64,000 nucleotides of DNA from Spirochaetales bacterium (GCA_024233935.1 JACKOY010000005.1:193797-257796); one strand, 5' to 3'. Counted from the first letter of the stretch, positions 18,607 through 27,127 are shown. Numbers and translations are program-made. Notes: generated by a model from the sequence alone, not told the origin.

Positions 18607-19715
18607 AACTCCACCTCTACGTCTCCCACTGCTGCCGAAACACACACCTGCACTTTTTCACCCGCTTCGGAGAACAGGGCGCCCGTTCTCAGGTCCCGCA
18701 CAGAACCGGAGACCAGAACACAGTCGCATCCGTGGCAGATGCCCATGCGACAACCGTGCGGCGGATTGAGGCCCGCATCTTCGGCAACCCGCAGCAGGTT
18801 GGTCATGCCATCGCTTTGAAACTCGACCTGGCTATTGACAAAACGCACCCTGCCACCCTGCACATCGGCCGGAATGTCCGCCAGCTTCGCCCGGAAACGC
18901 TCGAGGTGCAACTGCCGCGAACGACCGGCCGCCTGCCAGTGTTGTTCGAGCGAATCGAGCAGTGTGGCCGGACCACAGGCCCAAACCTCACGCTCGCGCC
19001 AGTCGGGACAGTACTGCTCCAGTTGCTCCGCGCTGAAATGTGGCCGCGTTTTTGCGGACTCGCCCAACTCGCGGGTATAGATGCGATGCAGTCGGTAGTG
19101 TGTCTGGGTCGCACTCAGCTGTTCGAGTTCGTTGCCAAAGATGACATCGTAGGCATGGGGTGCATAATGTATGTGCGTAATGTCCGGTAAAACCGAGTAC
19201 TCGCGCACGTAGTTACGCAGGATGCTCATGACCGGCGTAATGCCGCTGCCGGCCGTGATAAAGAGCGGATGCACCGGAATCGCGTCGGGCAGCACGAACT
19301 CGCCCTGGGGTTCACCAATCGGCAAATAGGCCCCGCGCTTGAGCTTGCGCACGAGATGATGCGAAACTCGCCCGCCGGTAATGGCCTTCACGGTGATCGT
19401 GATGCAACCGTCCGACGATTCGGGCGCGGAAGAAATGGAATAGGTGCGCGTGTGGCGCATGCCGCCAATCGGCACGCCGACCCGCACATACTGCCCCGCG
19501 CGATGGCTACGCCAGCCCCGGCCCGGGCGCAGGGTAATACTGCGCGAGTCTTTGGTCTCGTCCCAGACCCGCACCACCCGCGCCTGCAACGCATGCCTGG
19601 TCCAGAGCGGGTTTATCAGCTCCAGATAGTGCGAGAGCCGCAAGGGATAGGCAAACATATCCACGAAGTAGGAAAAGCGCCTTCCGGCGGAGCGCATCAT
19701 TCTCGGCATAGCCAT
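18603..19715 (-). CDS. ferredoxin reductase-type electron-transfer partner (copy 1)
   Basis: Flavin/2Fe-2S oxidoreductase feeding electrons from NAD(P)H to the desaturase, 370 residues. Domains: N-terminal membrane-proximal helix; FAD domain with RTYSISSAP; NAD(P) domain with FITAGSGITPVMS and ACGPATLLDS; C-terminal plant-type [2Fe-2S] domain with C-R-M-G-I-C-H-G-C and a last Cys in VQVCVSAAVG. The arrangement equals mycobacterial Rv3230c, partner of DesA3. I start at ATG 19715, not GTG 19724, because the equivalent start in copy 2 lies at the same place relative to the palindromic operator; the GTG would sit inside that palindrome. The operator therefore abuts the start codon, suggesting repression at the core promoter. 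Confidence 0.88.
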   Translation of the reverse strand: MAMPRMMRSAGRRFSYFVDMFAYPLRLSHYLELINPLWTRHALQARVVRVWDETKDSRSITLRPGRGWRSHRAGQYVRVGVPIGGMRHTRTYSISSAPESSDGCITITVKAITGGRVSHHLVRKLKRGAYLPIGEPQGEFVLPDAIPVHPLFITAGSGITPVMSILRNYVREYSVLPDITHIHYAPHAYDVIFGNELEQLSATQTHYRLHRIYTRELGESAKTRPHFSAEQLEQYCPDWREREVWACGPATLLDSLEQHWQAAGRSRQLHLERFRAKLADIPADVQGGRVRFVNSQVEFQSDGMTNLLRVAEDAGLNPPHGCRMGICHGCDCVLVSGSVRDLRTGALFSEAGEKVQVCVSAAVGDVEVEL

Positions 19716-19733
19716 ATTTAACACCGTTAATTA
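19715..19733. promoter_or_regulatory. palindromic operator upstream of desaturase module 1
   Basis: Imperfect 19-base palindrome with half-sites TTAAC and GTTAA around three bases. It shares 13 of 19 positions with the perfect palindrome before module 2 and sits in the same place, touching the start codon of the reductase gene. This is the kind of site bound by TetR-family repressors of desaturase genes. The regulator itself is not in the window. Confidence 0.6.
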
Positions 19734-19927
19734 CGGGCTCTACGGTGGCCATCCTTTTTTGAGCGATAGGCCAGAAAGACGTTGGGTGAGTCCGGGCGGC
19801 TTCGCCCTGGAGAAGTGGTAGTGAGTCCCGGGCAATGACATTCGGAGTCGGGATCCGGTTTGCTGGCCGGCGGGAGAATGGGGGAAATCGCATTGACCCA
19901 CGCCCTCTCGCCAGACCCTTGGCCGCA

Positions 19928-20341
19928 ATGAAAGTTACCCGGGAAAGCGCCTCTCTGACCTATCTCGCGCTTCTGGGTTCTGCCGTCCTCGGCGCGTGGA
20001 GCTTTCGCCAGGCTGACCTTCCCATTCGCTACAACGACACACTCTACGAGGGGGCCTTCGCTGATAGCATCCGGGAACTCGCGCCTCCATCTTGCGACCG
20101 GCCGATTCACATTTTCACCGGCTTACCGTCCTTCTGGCATAGCTTCGAACCTGAAGGGATGGCCCGGTACGTGCTCGCCCCCTGCTCCCTGATTGGACAC
20201 GGCGCGGATGAAACCGTGCAGGGTCTCCATCGGCCGGCGCAGGTTCTTATCCACGAGAGTCACCCGGATTTTACAGGGCCGCCGCCCGCGTCATCAGACA
20301 TGCGCCGGGGACAACACATGATGTATCTGCGCCTGGAGTAG
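19928..20341 (+). CDS. small single-pass membrane protein, unknown
   Basis: Unrecognised protein of 137 residues. The chosen ATG gives an N-terminal hydrophobic segment (LTYLALLGSAVLGAWSF, about 9-25), with the remainder probably outside the cytoplasm. The extracytoplasmic part contains three Cys and conserved-looking aromatic/Pro positions but no motif I know. An in-frame start 93 bases upstream would overlap the operator/promoter region of the divergent reductase gene and adds no recognisable sequence. The stop is followed after three bases by the start of a polytopic membrane protein, and that in turn overlaps a glycosyltransferase. It is therefore the first gene of a three-gene envelope-glycosylation operon; an accessory role there is inferred only from position. 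Confidence 0.55.
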   Translation: MKVTRESASLTYLALLGSAVLGAWSFRQADLPIRYNDTLYEGAFADSIRELAPPSCDRPIHIFTGLPSFWHSFEPEGMARYVLAPCSLIGHGADETVQGLHRPAQVLIHESHPDFTGPPPASSDMRRGQHMMYLRLE

Positions 20342-20344
20342 AGA

Positions 20345-21553
20345 GTGAAAGCCCAAAGAGTTGAAAAGCTGGTGGTTTCACTGGCCGTAGTTTTGGTCGG
20401 CTCGGGCCTCGTGGGCTTCGTAGCCCTGCAGATACTGCCCGGCGGTGCTGCTTTGGTGTTTCGCCTTCTTTTGCTGCTCGTGTGCGGTGTTCTGCTGGTT
20501 CTGGTATGGAGATGGTGGCCCGCCGCAAGCGGCACGATCGGGGCGGTCGGCTTCACGCTGCTGGCCATCGGCCTGTGCTTCTACTGGCTCGAAAGCTATC
20601 CTCTAAAACACGGCCAGTTTGATGCCTGGGCAAACTGGAATTTGAAAGGTAAGCTCTTTTCTCTTTCTTTTTTGCAGAGCAGACCGTTCAGCATTTACGT
20701 CGGCCAGTTCTCGCACCAGGGTTATCCCCTCCTTCATCCAACTTCGCTTGCGGCCCTCGCGGTGGCCCTGGGTAAATGGAGCGAGCGGATTCCGGCCATC
20801 TGCGCGGCACTCTACTACGTTGGGACCGGTTTGCTGGTGCTACTGGCGACTCAACGGCTGCATATCGCGGCGCGCCTCGTGCTTCTGGTAGGCTGCCTGC
20901 TGCTGCCGCCGCTTGTTCGTCTCTTCGCGATTCAGTACGCCGACGGTCCGCTCGCTTTTTCGCTGGCGCTTGCTGTTTATCTGATTTCGCGACCGGAATC
21001 TGACCGACTGCCGGTTCTGGCCGGCATTGCGTGCCTATTCCTTCCCATGATGTACAAGAATGAGGGCCTGTTCCTGAGTATGGCCATGATACCATGGGCG
21101 ATAATCACAATCAGCCGTGACAACCCCAAAATCAAGCGCGCGGCGGTGGTCGTTGGCGCGACGGCTATGGTCCTGGCCTTGTCCTTTGCAATGGTTGGCA
21201 AAATCGTTTCGGGTTCCGGAGACGAATACGGAATAACCTTCCCATTAATCCTGGATCGGATCTCAAGTTCTTTCCGGTACTATGTGCTGCTTGAGAACCT
21301 CGTTCGTTTTCATTTGATCGGCGCGGCTGGCCTGCCGTTCGTACTCCTCGCAATCATGATTCGGGACGTGCGCTTTCGCTGGGCTGGCCTGGGTCTCTTG
21401 CTCGGCTTTGGAACTTACCATGGGATTCTGCTGATCGCGCATGAAGACATCAACTGGCATTGCGTGACGGCTTACGACCGGATTACGTTTCATATATACC
21501 CTGCCATGCTCGTGCTCGCAGGCCGTCTGGTGCCGGTTGAGGACAACCCGTGA
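20345..21553 (+). CDS. polytopic membrane protein, probable GT-C type glycosyltransferase
   Basis: Integral membrane protein of 402 residues with about eleven hydrophobic segments. After TM3 there is a loop with H-G-Q-F-D-A-W-A-N-W-N, which resembles the acidic/aromatic first loop of GT-C glycosyltransferases that take sugars from polyprenyl-phosphate donors. The coupled downstream gene encodes a polyprenyl-phosphate sugar synthase-like enzyme, which would supply such a donor. Substrate is unknown; targets could be lipid, polysaccharide or protein. GTG start three bases after the stop of the upstream small gene; the end overlaps the next start as GTGA. Assignment to GT-C rests on topology, the loop and the neighbour rather than on a clear signature. 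Confidence 0.62.
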   Translation: MKAQRVEKLVVSLAVVLVGSGLVGFVALQILPGGAALVFRLLLLLVCGVLLVLVWRWWPAASGTIGAVGFTLLAIGLCFYWLESYPLKHGQFDAWANWNLKGKLFSLSFLQSRPFSIYVGQFSHQGYPLLHPTSLAALAVALGKWSERIPAICAALYYVGTGLLVLLATQRLHIAARLVLLVGCLLLPPLVRLFAIQYADGPLAFSLALAVYLISRPESDRLPVLAGIACLFLPMMYKNEGLFLSMAMIPWAIITISRDNPKIKRAAVVVGATAMVLALSFAMVGKIVSGSGDEYGITFPLILDRISSSFRYYVLLENLVRFHLIGAAGLPFVLLAIMIRDVRFRWAGLGLLLGFGTYHGILLIAHEDINWHCVTAYDRITFHIYPAMLVLAGRLVPVEDNP

Positions 21554-22695
21554 AGTTATCAATCGTAATACCTGTATACAACGAAGTCCATTACTTGCCC
21601 GAGATTATCCGTCGCGTGGAATCCGTACGATTGCCTTCCGGGATCAAGAGTCGCGAGATCGTGATAGTTGATGACGCCTCAACTGATGGGACCACCGAAC
21701 TCCTCAAGAGGCTCAAGAAGAGGGATGTTCGCGTGCTTTTTCACGCCACCAACCGGGGTAAAGGGGCCGGGCTGAGAACTGGATTCGCAGCTTGCCGGGG
21801 GGATATTGTTCTCGTGCAGGACGCCGACCTTGAGTACGATCCGGCCGAATATCCTCGCCTGCTGGCCCCCATACTGGACGAACGGGCCGACGTGGTTTAC
21901 GGGTCTCGCTTCGCCGGGGGCCAGCCTCATCGCGTACTCTATTTCTGGCACATGGTGGCCAACCGGTTCCTCACCCTTCTTTCCAATATGTTTTCCGATC
22001 TGAATCTAACGGACATGGAAACCTGCTACAAGGTCTTTCGACGAAATGTCCTGAAGCAAATCAGTATTCGGGAGAACCGGTTCGGCTTTGAGCCGGAGAT
22101 AACCGCAAAGGTAGCAAGGCTTGTCCAGGACGAAGGGCTTCGCATTTACGAAGTCGGCATTTCTTACTCGGGACGAACATATGCGGAGGGTAAAAAAATC
22201 GGCCTGAAGGATGCCTTCCGCGCCTGCTGGTGCATCTTCAAATACAGCACGAGCGCCTTCGCCCGCCTGGTGAAATACGGGCTCGTTGGCAGCATGGTGT
22301 TTGGCGTCCAGGTAATCACGATCATTGCGATAGTCGAGGGTTTTGGCTTACGGGGTTCGGTCAGCGGCGAAAACATCGCACACTTGTTGAGCGCCGAAGT
22401 TTCGATTCTGTTTGCCTTCTGGATGCACAGCGTTGTTACCTGGAACTATCAATTTGATTCTGGTCGAGAACTGCTGTCGAAGTTTATTCAGTTTCATGCA
22501 ATCACGCTTTTCGGACTCGCAATCCGACAATCAGGCTTTTATGTTCTTTCGTTAGCCGGCGTGGATTACCGGATCAATACCGCGGTGTCCGTGGCCATAG
22601 CGGTGCTGATCAATTTTTTGGGCTATCAAGGCATCGTGTTCCGACGCAAGGTCGCGAGAACTTCGACCGTCGCTGACAACGGCGAAGGGCGCTGA
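21550..22695 (+). CDS. family 2 glycosyltransferase fused to a GtrA-type membrane domain
   Basis: Predicted polyprenyl-phosphate hexose synthase/flippase, 381 residues. Residues 1-225 are a GT-A fold glycosyltransferase of the dolichol-phosphate mannosyltransferase group: SIVIPVYNE at the N-terminus, IVIVDDASTDGT, a D-A-D metal motif in LVQDADLEYDP, and the DMETCYKVF acceptor-loop motif. Residues 235-365 form a four-helix GtrA domain beginning KYGLVGSMVFGVQV. GtrA proteins are thought to move polyprenyl-linked sugars across the inner membrane, so making and flipping the donor may be joined in one chain. GTG start overlapping the upstream stop. It probably supplies the neighbouring GT-C-like protein. 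Confidence 0.87.
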   Translation: MKLSIVIPVYNEVHYLPEIIRRVESVRLPSGIKSREIVIVDDASTDGTTELLKRLKKRDVRVLFHATNRGKGAGLRTGFAACRGDIVLVQDADLEYDPAEYPRLLAPILDERADVVYGSRFAGGQPHRVLYFWHMVANRFLTLLSNMFSDLNLTDMETCYKVFRRNVLKQISIRENRFGFEPEITAKVARLVQDEGLRIYEVGISYSGRTYAEGKKIGLKDAFRACWCIFKYSTSAFARLVKYGLVGSMVFGVQVITIIAIVEGFGLRGSVSGENIAHLLSAEVSILFAFWMHSVVTWNYQFDSGRELLSKFIQFHAITLFGLAIRQSGFYVLSLAGVDYRINTAVSVAIAVLINFLGYQGIVFRRKVARTSTVADNGEGR

Positions 22696-22711
22696 ACGGA
22701 ACTTCCTGGCG

Positions 22712-22811
22712 GAACAGAAAGCGCGGCTCGCCGACCGTCTTGCGCACTTTCGTTTGCGATCCGGACCGAACGGGACCAAGGGCCCGCTTACGCGTGCCGC
22801 TTGATGAATAA
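22712..22811 (+). pseudogene. remnant of a histidine kinase C-terminus
   Basis: About 100 bases that match the last 30 codons of the intact kinase at 14458-15825. The segment reads R-L-A-D-R-L-A-H-F-R-L-R-S-G-P-N-G-T, then after a one-base frameshift A-R-L-R-V-P-L-D-E and a TAA at 22809-22811. The intact protein ends R-L-R-A-R-F-R-L-R-S-G-S-K-G-T-V-A-R-L-R-V-P-M-D-G. No start codon or upstream kinase domain remains; the glycosyltransferase gene ends just before it. The likely history is deletion of a duplicated kinase gene. It lies immediately downstream of desaturase copy 2, in the same relative orientation that the intact kinase has to desaturase copy 1. Confidence 0.65.
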
Positions 22812-22911
22812 GGGCCACCACGTGCCCGGCCAATTGCGCGGCCCGCGATGGACAGACACGCCCGGGCGGACGCGAACAGCAGTCGCCCCCGCGTACTGCC
22901 CCCGCGGTTCC

Positions 22912-24099
22912 TTACGAACGCGCTGCCAGCGGTCTTGCCGGACCGGGGAAAGTCATACGTAGAATGCGCCATACCGCAAAGCCAAACTGGCGGGTAAGGG
23001 AACCCGTGTTGTAGGGTATATTGTAGCGGGCACAAAGTTCCCGAACCCTCGGAGCCACTTCCGGATAGCGATTGCTGGGCATGTCGGGATACATGTGATG
23101 TTCGATCTGGTGGCTCAGGTTGCCACTCATGATGTGAAAGAGCTTACCGCCACCAATGTTGCACGATCCCAGGATCTGACGCACGTACCATTGTCCGCGA
23201 CTTTCGTTCTCGACCTGGCGGCTCGTGAACACATGCACACCGCCCGAAAAGTGACCGCAGAAGATGATCACGTAGGTCCAGAGGTTGCGAATCATGCAGG
23301 CGACTGCATTGGCACAAAACACATACAGAAAAAACGGCCCGGCCAGGGCGGGAAAAAGCAGGTAGTCCTTGAGTCCCTGTCGCGCGATCTTTCGACCGGT
23401 CTGGCGGAAGAGAGGGCGCAATTTGGAATATTTGCGGTGACCGCTGAGCACCAGGCCGAGTTCCAATTCCTGAATCGCGATGCCCCATTCAAAGAACAGC
23501 GCCAGCAAAAGCGCATAGATCGGATTTCCCAGGTTAAAGCGCTTCCAGCGTTGCTCGGGAAACATACGCAACAGACCGTAGCCTGCTACGTCCGAGTCTT
23601 TGCCGATTACGTTGGTCCAGGTGTGGTGCGTAACGTTGTGCGATTGCCGCCACTGGGCCGAAGGACAGACGTTGTCCCATTCCCAGCTGGATGACTGAAT
23701 TTCGGGATCGCGCATCCAGTCCCACTGCCCGTGCAGAACGTTGTGTCCGATCTCCATATTTTCGATGATCTTGGCGCATCCCAGGGCAAATACTCCAGAG
23801 ACCATAACCGACCAGAAATAGATCGATTGAGCAAAGGCGTGCCCCCATTGCGGCAGGAACGCCAGGCTGGCGAAGATCAAAAGACGCCCTCCGATAGCCA
23901 GCCAGCGCTGGACCCGAATCAATCGGTGGATATAGCGGGCATCCCGTTCTCCGCGGTCCTGCATAACTTCCTCGCGAATCAGGTCAGCTTCGCGTCCAAA
24001 CTCGTTCATTTCTTCGGCGCTGAGCGAAACCGGAAGCCGGTCCTTCTTTCTCCCGGAAGTGGTGCCCGCCGTTCTTGCTTTTTCCAGAGTTGCATTCAT
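22912..24099 (-). CDS. DesA3-like membrane fatty-acid desaturase (copy 2)
   Basis: Second di-iron fatty-acid desaturase, 395 residues, clearly paralogous to the protein at 17455-18606 over its whole length. All three histidine boxes are conserved: HNVLH, HNVTHH and HQIEHHMYPDMPSNRYPE. The region after the first box (GQWDWMRDPEIQSSSWEWD) is also the DesA3 signature. Differences concentrate in the N-terminal 20 residues and in the loop between the second and third boxes, so substrate or temperature range may differ. Its ATG overlaps the stop of the reductase gene by four bases, exactly as in copy 1. Retention of both intact copies suggests non-redundant use. Confidence 0.9.
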   Translation of the reverse strand: MNATLEKARTAGTTSGRKKDRLPVSLSAEEMNEFGREADLIREEVMQDRGERDARYIHRLIRVQRWLAIGGRLLIFASLAFLPQWGHAFAQSIYFWSVMVSGVFALGCAKIIENMEIGHNVLHGQWDWMRDPEIQSSSWEWDNVCPSAQWRQSHNVTHHTWTNVIGKDSDVAGYGLLRMFPEQRWKRFNLGNPIYALLLALFFEWGIAIQELELGLVLSGHRKYSKLRPLFRQTGRKIARQGLKDYLLFPALAGPFFLYVFCANAVACMIRNLWTYVIIFCGHFSGGVHVFTSRQVENESRGQWYVRQILGSCNIGGGKLFHIMSGNLSHQIEHHMYPDMPSNRYPEVAPRVRELCARYNIPYNTGSLTRQFGFAVWRILRMTFPGPARPLAARS

Positions 24100-25217
24100 A
24101 GTTCCACCTCAACGTCTCCCAGAGCCGCAGAGACGCAGGCCTGGATTTTGATTCCCGATTCGGATACTACAGTGCCGTTGCGCAGGTCGCGAACGCGGCC
24201 GGCGCGCAACACACAATCGCAGGTATGGCAGATACCCATGCGGCATCCATGGGCGGGTTTCAGACCGTTTTGTTCGGCAAGTTCCAGAAGGCTCGTGCGA
24301 CCATCACTTTGCACTGACGTCTCACTGCTTTTGAAATGCACGTTGCCTTCTACAATTTCCAGTTTGTCAAGGTCCGCAAGTTGAGCCGGAGAACGAAACC
24401 GCTCGGCATGAAACTGCGTCTGGAGGCCCGCTGTGGCCCAATGGGTTTCGAGAGTATCCAGCAAAGCCGCCGGGCCGCAAACCCAGGCCATGCGCGCACG
24501 CCAGTCCGGACAAAGTCGATCCAGGTGTTCGGCCGTGAAATGGCCGCTCACCGGAGCGCTGTCGGCCAGCCGGGTATAAATGCGATGCAGGCGATAGCCC
24601 TGATTTTTTTCCGCAAAGCCACTCAGCTCGGCGTTGAAAATCACCTCGGCCGGTCGCGGGGCATAGTGCAGGTGCACAATGTCGGGGAGTGAACGCGAAC
24701 GAGCGGCGTAGCTACGCAACATGCTCATGATGGGCGTGATGCCGCTACCGGCTGTGATAAAAAGCGAGCGTGGCGGGGGCGTTGGGGGCGGAACGAAATC
24801 GCCGCGGGCCTGGCTGATTGGCAGAACGGCGCCTTTTTTCAAATGCCGGACCAAAAACTGTGAAACCCGCCCGTCCGTGATCGCTTTGACGGTAATCGCA
24901 ATCCTGCGACCGCGGGTCGCCGGAGCCGAAGAGATGGAATAGGAACGCGAATGGCGGACGCCCTGTACGGGCACAGCCAGCTCCAGAAATTGGCCCGGCT
25001 GGTGCCCTTTCCAGGCACGGCCAGGGCGCAGGAAGATTGTCCGCGAGTCGGGGGTTTCGTCACTAAACCCGACCACCCGGGCCCGCAGTTCGCCACTTCG
25101 GCCGATCCCGATCAGGCCGGCGTAGTCTGAAAACGACCGCGGGTAGGTAAACAGGTCCAGAAATCTCAGCAATCGGTCCTTGATGCTCAGCAGTTTCTTT
25201 TTCATCATGTCCGCCAT
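24096..25217 (-). CDS. ferredoxin reductase-type electron-transfer partner (copy 2)
   Basis: Paralogue of the reductase at 18603-19715, 373 residues, with the same order of domains: FAD (RSYSISSAPA), NAD(P) (FITAGSGITPIMSML, VCGPAALLDT) and C-terminal [2Fe-2S] (C-R-M-G-I-C-H-T-C with the last Cys in IQACVSAALG). It should pass electrons from NAD(P)H to desaturase copy 2. The start ATG at 25217 is two bases from a perfect 19-base palindrome (25219-25237), and a -35/-10 pair overlaps that palindrome, so the transcript leader would be very short. No Shine-Dalgarno-like sequence is visible. An ATG at 25208 is an alternative. Confidence 0.88.
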   Translation of the reverse strand: MADMMKKKLLSIKDRLLRFLDLFTYPRSFSDYAGLIGIGRSGELRARVVGFSDETPDSRTIFLRPGRAWKGHQPGQFLELAVPVQGVRHSRSYSISSAPATRGRRIAITVKAITDGRVSQFLVRHLKKGAVLPISQARGDFVPPPTPPPRSLFITAGSGITPIMSMLRSYAARSRSLPDIVHLHYAPRPAEVIFNAELSGFAEKNQGYRLHRIYTRLADSAPVSGHFTAEHLDRLCPDWRARMAWVCGPAALLDTLETHWATAGLQTQFHAERFRSPAQLADLDKLEIVEGNVHFKSSETSVQSDGRTSLLELAEQNGLKPAHGCRMGICHTCDCVLRAGRVRDLRNGTVVSESGIKIQACVSAALGDVEVEL

Positions 25218-25218
25218 C

Positions 25219-25237
25219 TATCTAACGGCGTTAGATA
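25219..25237. promoter_or_regulatory. perfect palindromic operator upstream of desaturase module 2
   Basis: TATCTAAC and GTTAGATA in perfect inverted repeat around GGC, two bases from the reductase start codon. The related site at 19715-19733 keeps TAT-TAAC--CGTTA--TA. Length, symmetry and overlap with the predicted -10 fit a TetR-family repressor site controlling both modules. Confidence 0.7.
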
Positions 25238-25261
25238 TTTTCCAGGCCTCTCTGCTGGCAA
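25233..25261 (-). promoter_or_regulatory. predicted promoter of desaturase module 2
   Basis: On the minus strand TTGCCA (25261-25256) and ATATCT (25238-25233) are 17 bases apart. The -10 lies inside the operator palindrome, so bound repressor would block RNA polymerase. Confidence 0.45.
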
Positions 25262-25576
25262 GCATTTTTTTACGCGCCGCACAACGAAGCACCCGTGACT
25301 GAACGTGTTAAAACGATTGGCAAACGCAAAGATGCATCGCCCCAGGCCCCGGCCGGGGGGCCCCGGGCGAGCCGGGAAGCCCGTCAGCTTCCCGGAAGAT
25401 GGGTGCCGTGAGTCATGGCCAGGAATGGGGAGTCGATGCTGGGACCCGGCCGGAAAGGTCGCTTTCGAGAGCCACGAAAAAACGGCGGCCGCCTGGGGGG
25501 TTCTGGCTCGTGTCAGGGAAATGGGCGCAGTGGGCGGGTCTCCGTTTCTGTCACACCACTATGGCATATTGGCCGC
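25238..25576. other. intergenic region between divergent genes
   Basis: About 340 bases between reductase copy 2 and the 25577 gene. Apart from the promoter/operator of module 2 at its left end, I see only GC-rich short palindromes around 25340-25370. Frames across it are open by composition but show no protein-like pattern. Confidence 0.4.
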
Positions 25577-26368
25577 ATGCAGGAGAATGGCGCACAACCC
25601 ACGAACACCCCGGCGATGGAGGAACTCACCGAGCTTCCCGAAATCGGCGGTGGCATACTGGCACGCAGGCACCGTCTGGGTGCGGTCGACTGTCTGTGGC
25701 TCTTCTTCTCCCGGCCTGGACCCTACTCGGGGATGTTCTTGCGGGCCGATCGCCAGAGTCTGTGCCCGCGTTTTCGCGACCTCGACATCAAGCCCGGTGA
25801 TTACGAACTCTGGCGGCTGGCGGCCGGCCAGGAGCGCTTTGCCGATCTGAGGCCTGGCGTTGCGATTGGCTTCGAGCAGCTATTTCGCATACGGCGCCGC
25901 TACGATCGCGCAGCCGCGCCATCGTACGACCCCGAGAACGAAACGTCCTTGTCCGTAGAGGAAGCTGCGCTCTTTTCGTGGTTGGAAAGGCTTGGATACC
26001 TGACGAACCGACCGGGTTGGTGTTTTCAAAGACGCGGTTTTGTTGTGATCGGACTCTGGGCGCGTGCGAAGGGCGTAAGCCAGGATGCAGCTTTGCTTTC
26101 CTGTCTGGGCGAGGCGCTTCTACGGACCGATAGGGCCTTTGCAGCGCTCTGCGAACGGGCCTGGATGCGACTCGATGAAAGCAGTCGCCGGGGAATTACC
26201 GAACAGATGCGATCCCGCTTTTATTGTGAAGATCATTCTGTTCCGGGCCTCTATATGGCCTCGGTTCTGGCCCGCTGGCCGTCCCGAACATGCCCGACCG
26301 ATGTGCGGGATCCCGCAAGCAGGGCCCATCGCTACCTGGTGCGCGCCCTGGGGCGGCGCATCGCGTAA
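25577..26368 (+). CDS. cytoplasmic protein of unknown function
   Basis: Unrecognised 263-residue protein with no signal peptide or membrane helix. It is rich in Arg, Trp and Cys, with segments such as LGAVDCLWLFFSRPGPYSG and FSWLERLGYLTNRPGWCFQRRG that look like a folded alpha/beta domain. No catalytic motif is identifiable. The ATG at 25577 is the first plausible start; ATG 25616 is an alternative, and frames extending further upstream run through low-complexity intergenic sequence. The gene converges on the acyltransferase gene, with 18 bases between stops. Coding status is supported by length and the absence of a better frame, but function is open. Confidence 0.5.
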   Translation: MQENGAQPTNTPAMEELTELPEIGGGILARRHRLGAVDCLWLFFSRPGPYSGMFLRADRQSLCPRFRDLDIKPGDYELWRLAAGQERFADLRPGVAIGFEQLFRIRRRYDRAAAPSYDPENETSLSVEEAALFSWLERLGYLTNRPGWCFQRRGFVVIGLWARAKGVSQDAALLSCLGEALLRTDRAFAALCERAWMRLDESSRRGITEQMRSRFYCEDHSVPGLYMASVLARWPSRTCPTDVRDPASRAHRYLVRALGRRIA

Positions 26369-26386
26369 TTGGATGCAAAACACAAT

Positions 26387-27127
26387 TCAGGATTTTTGCG
26401 AAGCACGGCTGCGCAAGACCGGCGGATGTTCGTAGCTCAACCCGCTCAGCCGCGCAAGTTCCTGCATGCGTTCATGTAGGAACCGGGCGGGGTCTTCCGG
26501 CCAGCTGTAGTCTCTTGCCGGAGACAAACGCAAAAAGAGCGTGGTGCGCAGCGAACCGGGCGCCCGTCGGTATTCGTAACCCAGACAGAGAACCTGGATC
26601 GGTATTTCGTTTTTCTTTACCAGGCAGCGAAAGCCTGGCAATCGCCCGGGTCCGACCTCATTTTCAAAAAAGGTCTGCTCGGGATAAATCACAAGCAGAC
26701 GACCGTCGTGTAGAACCCGTCTCGCCAGACGCAGGTGGGGCCGGCTTCGCATGGGACGTTCGCGGTTTATCGGAATGCCGCCGCATTTCAGGCAAAAGCC
26801 CAGATAATGCGGGGCGACCAGCTCGTGCTTCATGATGCACCAGTTGTCGAGCCGCCGCCTGGTCAAAACCCAGGCGTAGCCCATAGGCGTATCCTCGTTG
26901 CGCTGGTGCTTTGCGAGGACCAGGACAGGACCGGATGGGGGCAGGTGTTCGAGTCCCTGGACCCGCACCCGGTAGAGCAAGCCGCCGACGTAGCGGCCCA
27001 AAAAATACAAAAACCAGCTGGCGGCCCTGGTCTTGCCCGGGTGGGAGTTGCCGGCATAGTCAGGATGACCGTAGACCCGCCGCCCGGACGCCCTCGGGAG
27101 CGCACTGTTCTTCGCCGGAAGGCCCAC
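26387..27127 (-). CDS. 1-acylglycerol-3-phosphate acyltransferase-like (PlsC family)
   Basis: Membrane-associated phospholipid acyltransferase, about 246 residues with the start used. Block I is an H-x4-D motif, KHQRNEDTP (H74, D79). Block II is GGIPINRER, and block III is VIYPEQTFFENEVGPGRL, where the usual FPEGT is YPEQT. A hydrophobic segment (WFLYFLGRYVGGLLY) precedes block I. The family transfers acyl chains to lysophosphatidate or other acceptors. The start is uncertain: GTG 27127 has AGGG nine bases upstream, while longer in-frame starts (GTG near 27160, ATG 27238, 27280) run into the divergent UspA gene. Its location next to two desaturase modules suggests a lipid-remodelling neighbourhood. 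Confidence 0.75.
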   Translation of the reverse strand: MGLPAKNSALPRASGRRVYGHPDYAGNSHPGKTRAASWFLYFLGRYVGGLLYRVRVQGLEHLPPSGPVLVLAKHQRNEDTPMGYAWVLTRRRLDNWCIMKHELVAPHYLGFCLKCGGIPINRERPMRSRPHLRLARRVLHDGRLLVIYPEQTFFENEVGPGRLPGFRCLVKKNEIPIQVLCLGYEYRRAPGSLRTTLFLRLSPARDYSWPEDPARFLHERMQELARLSGLSYEHPPVLRSRASQKS

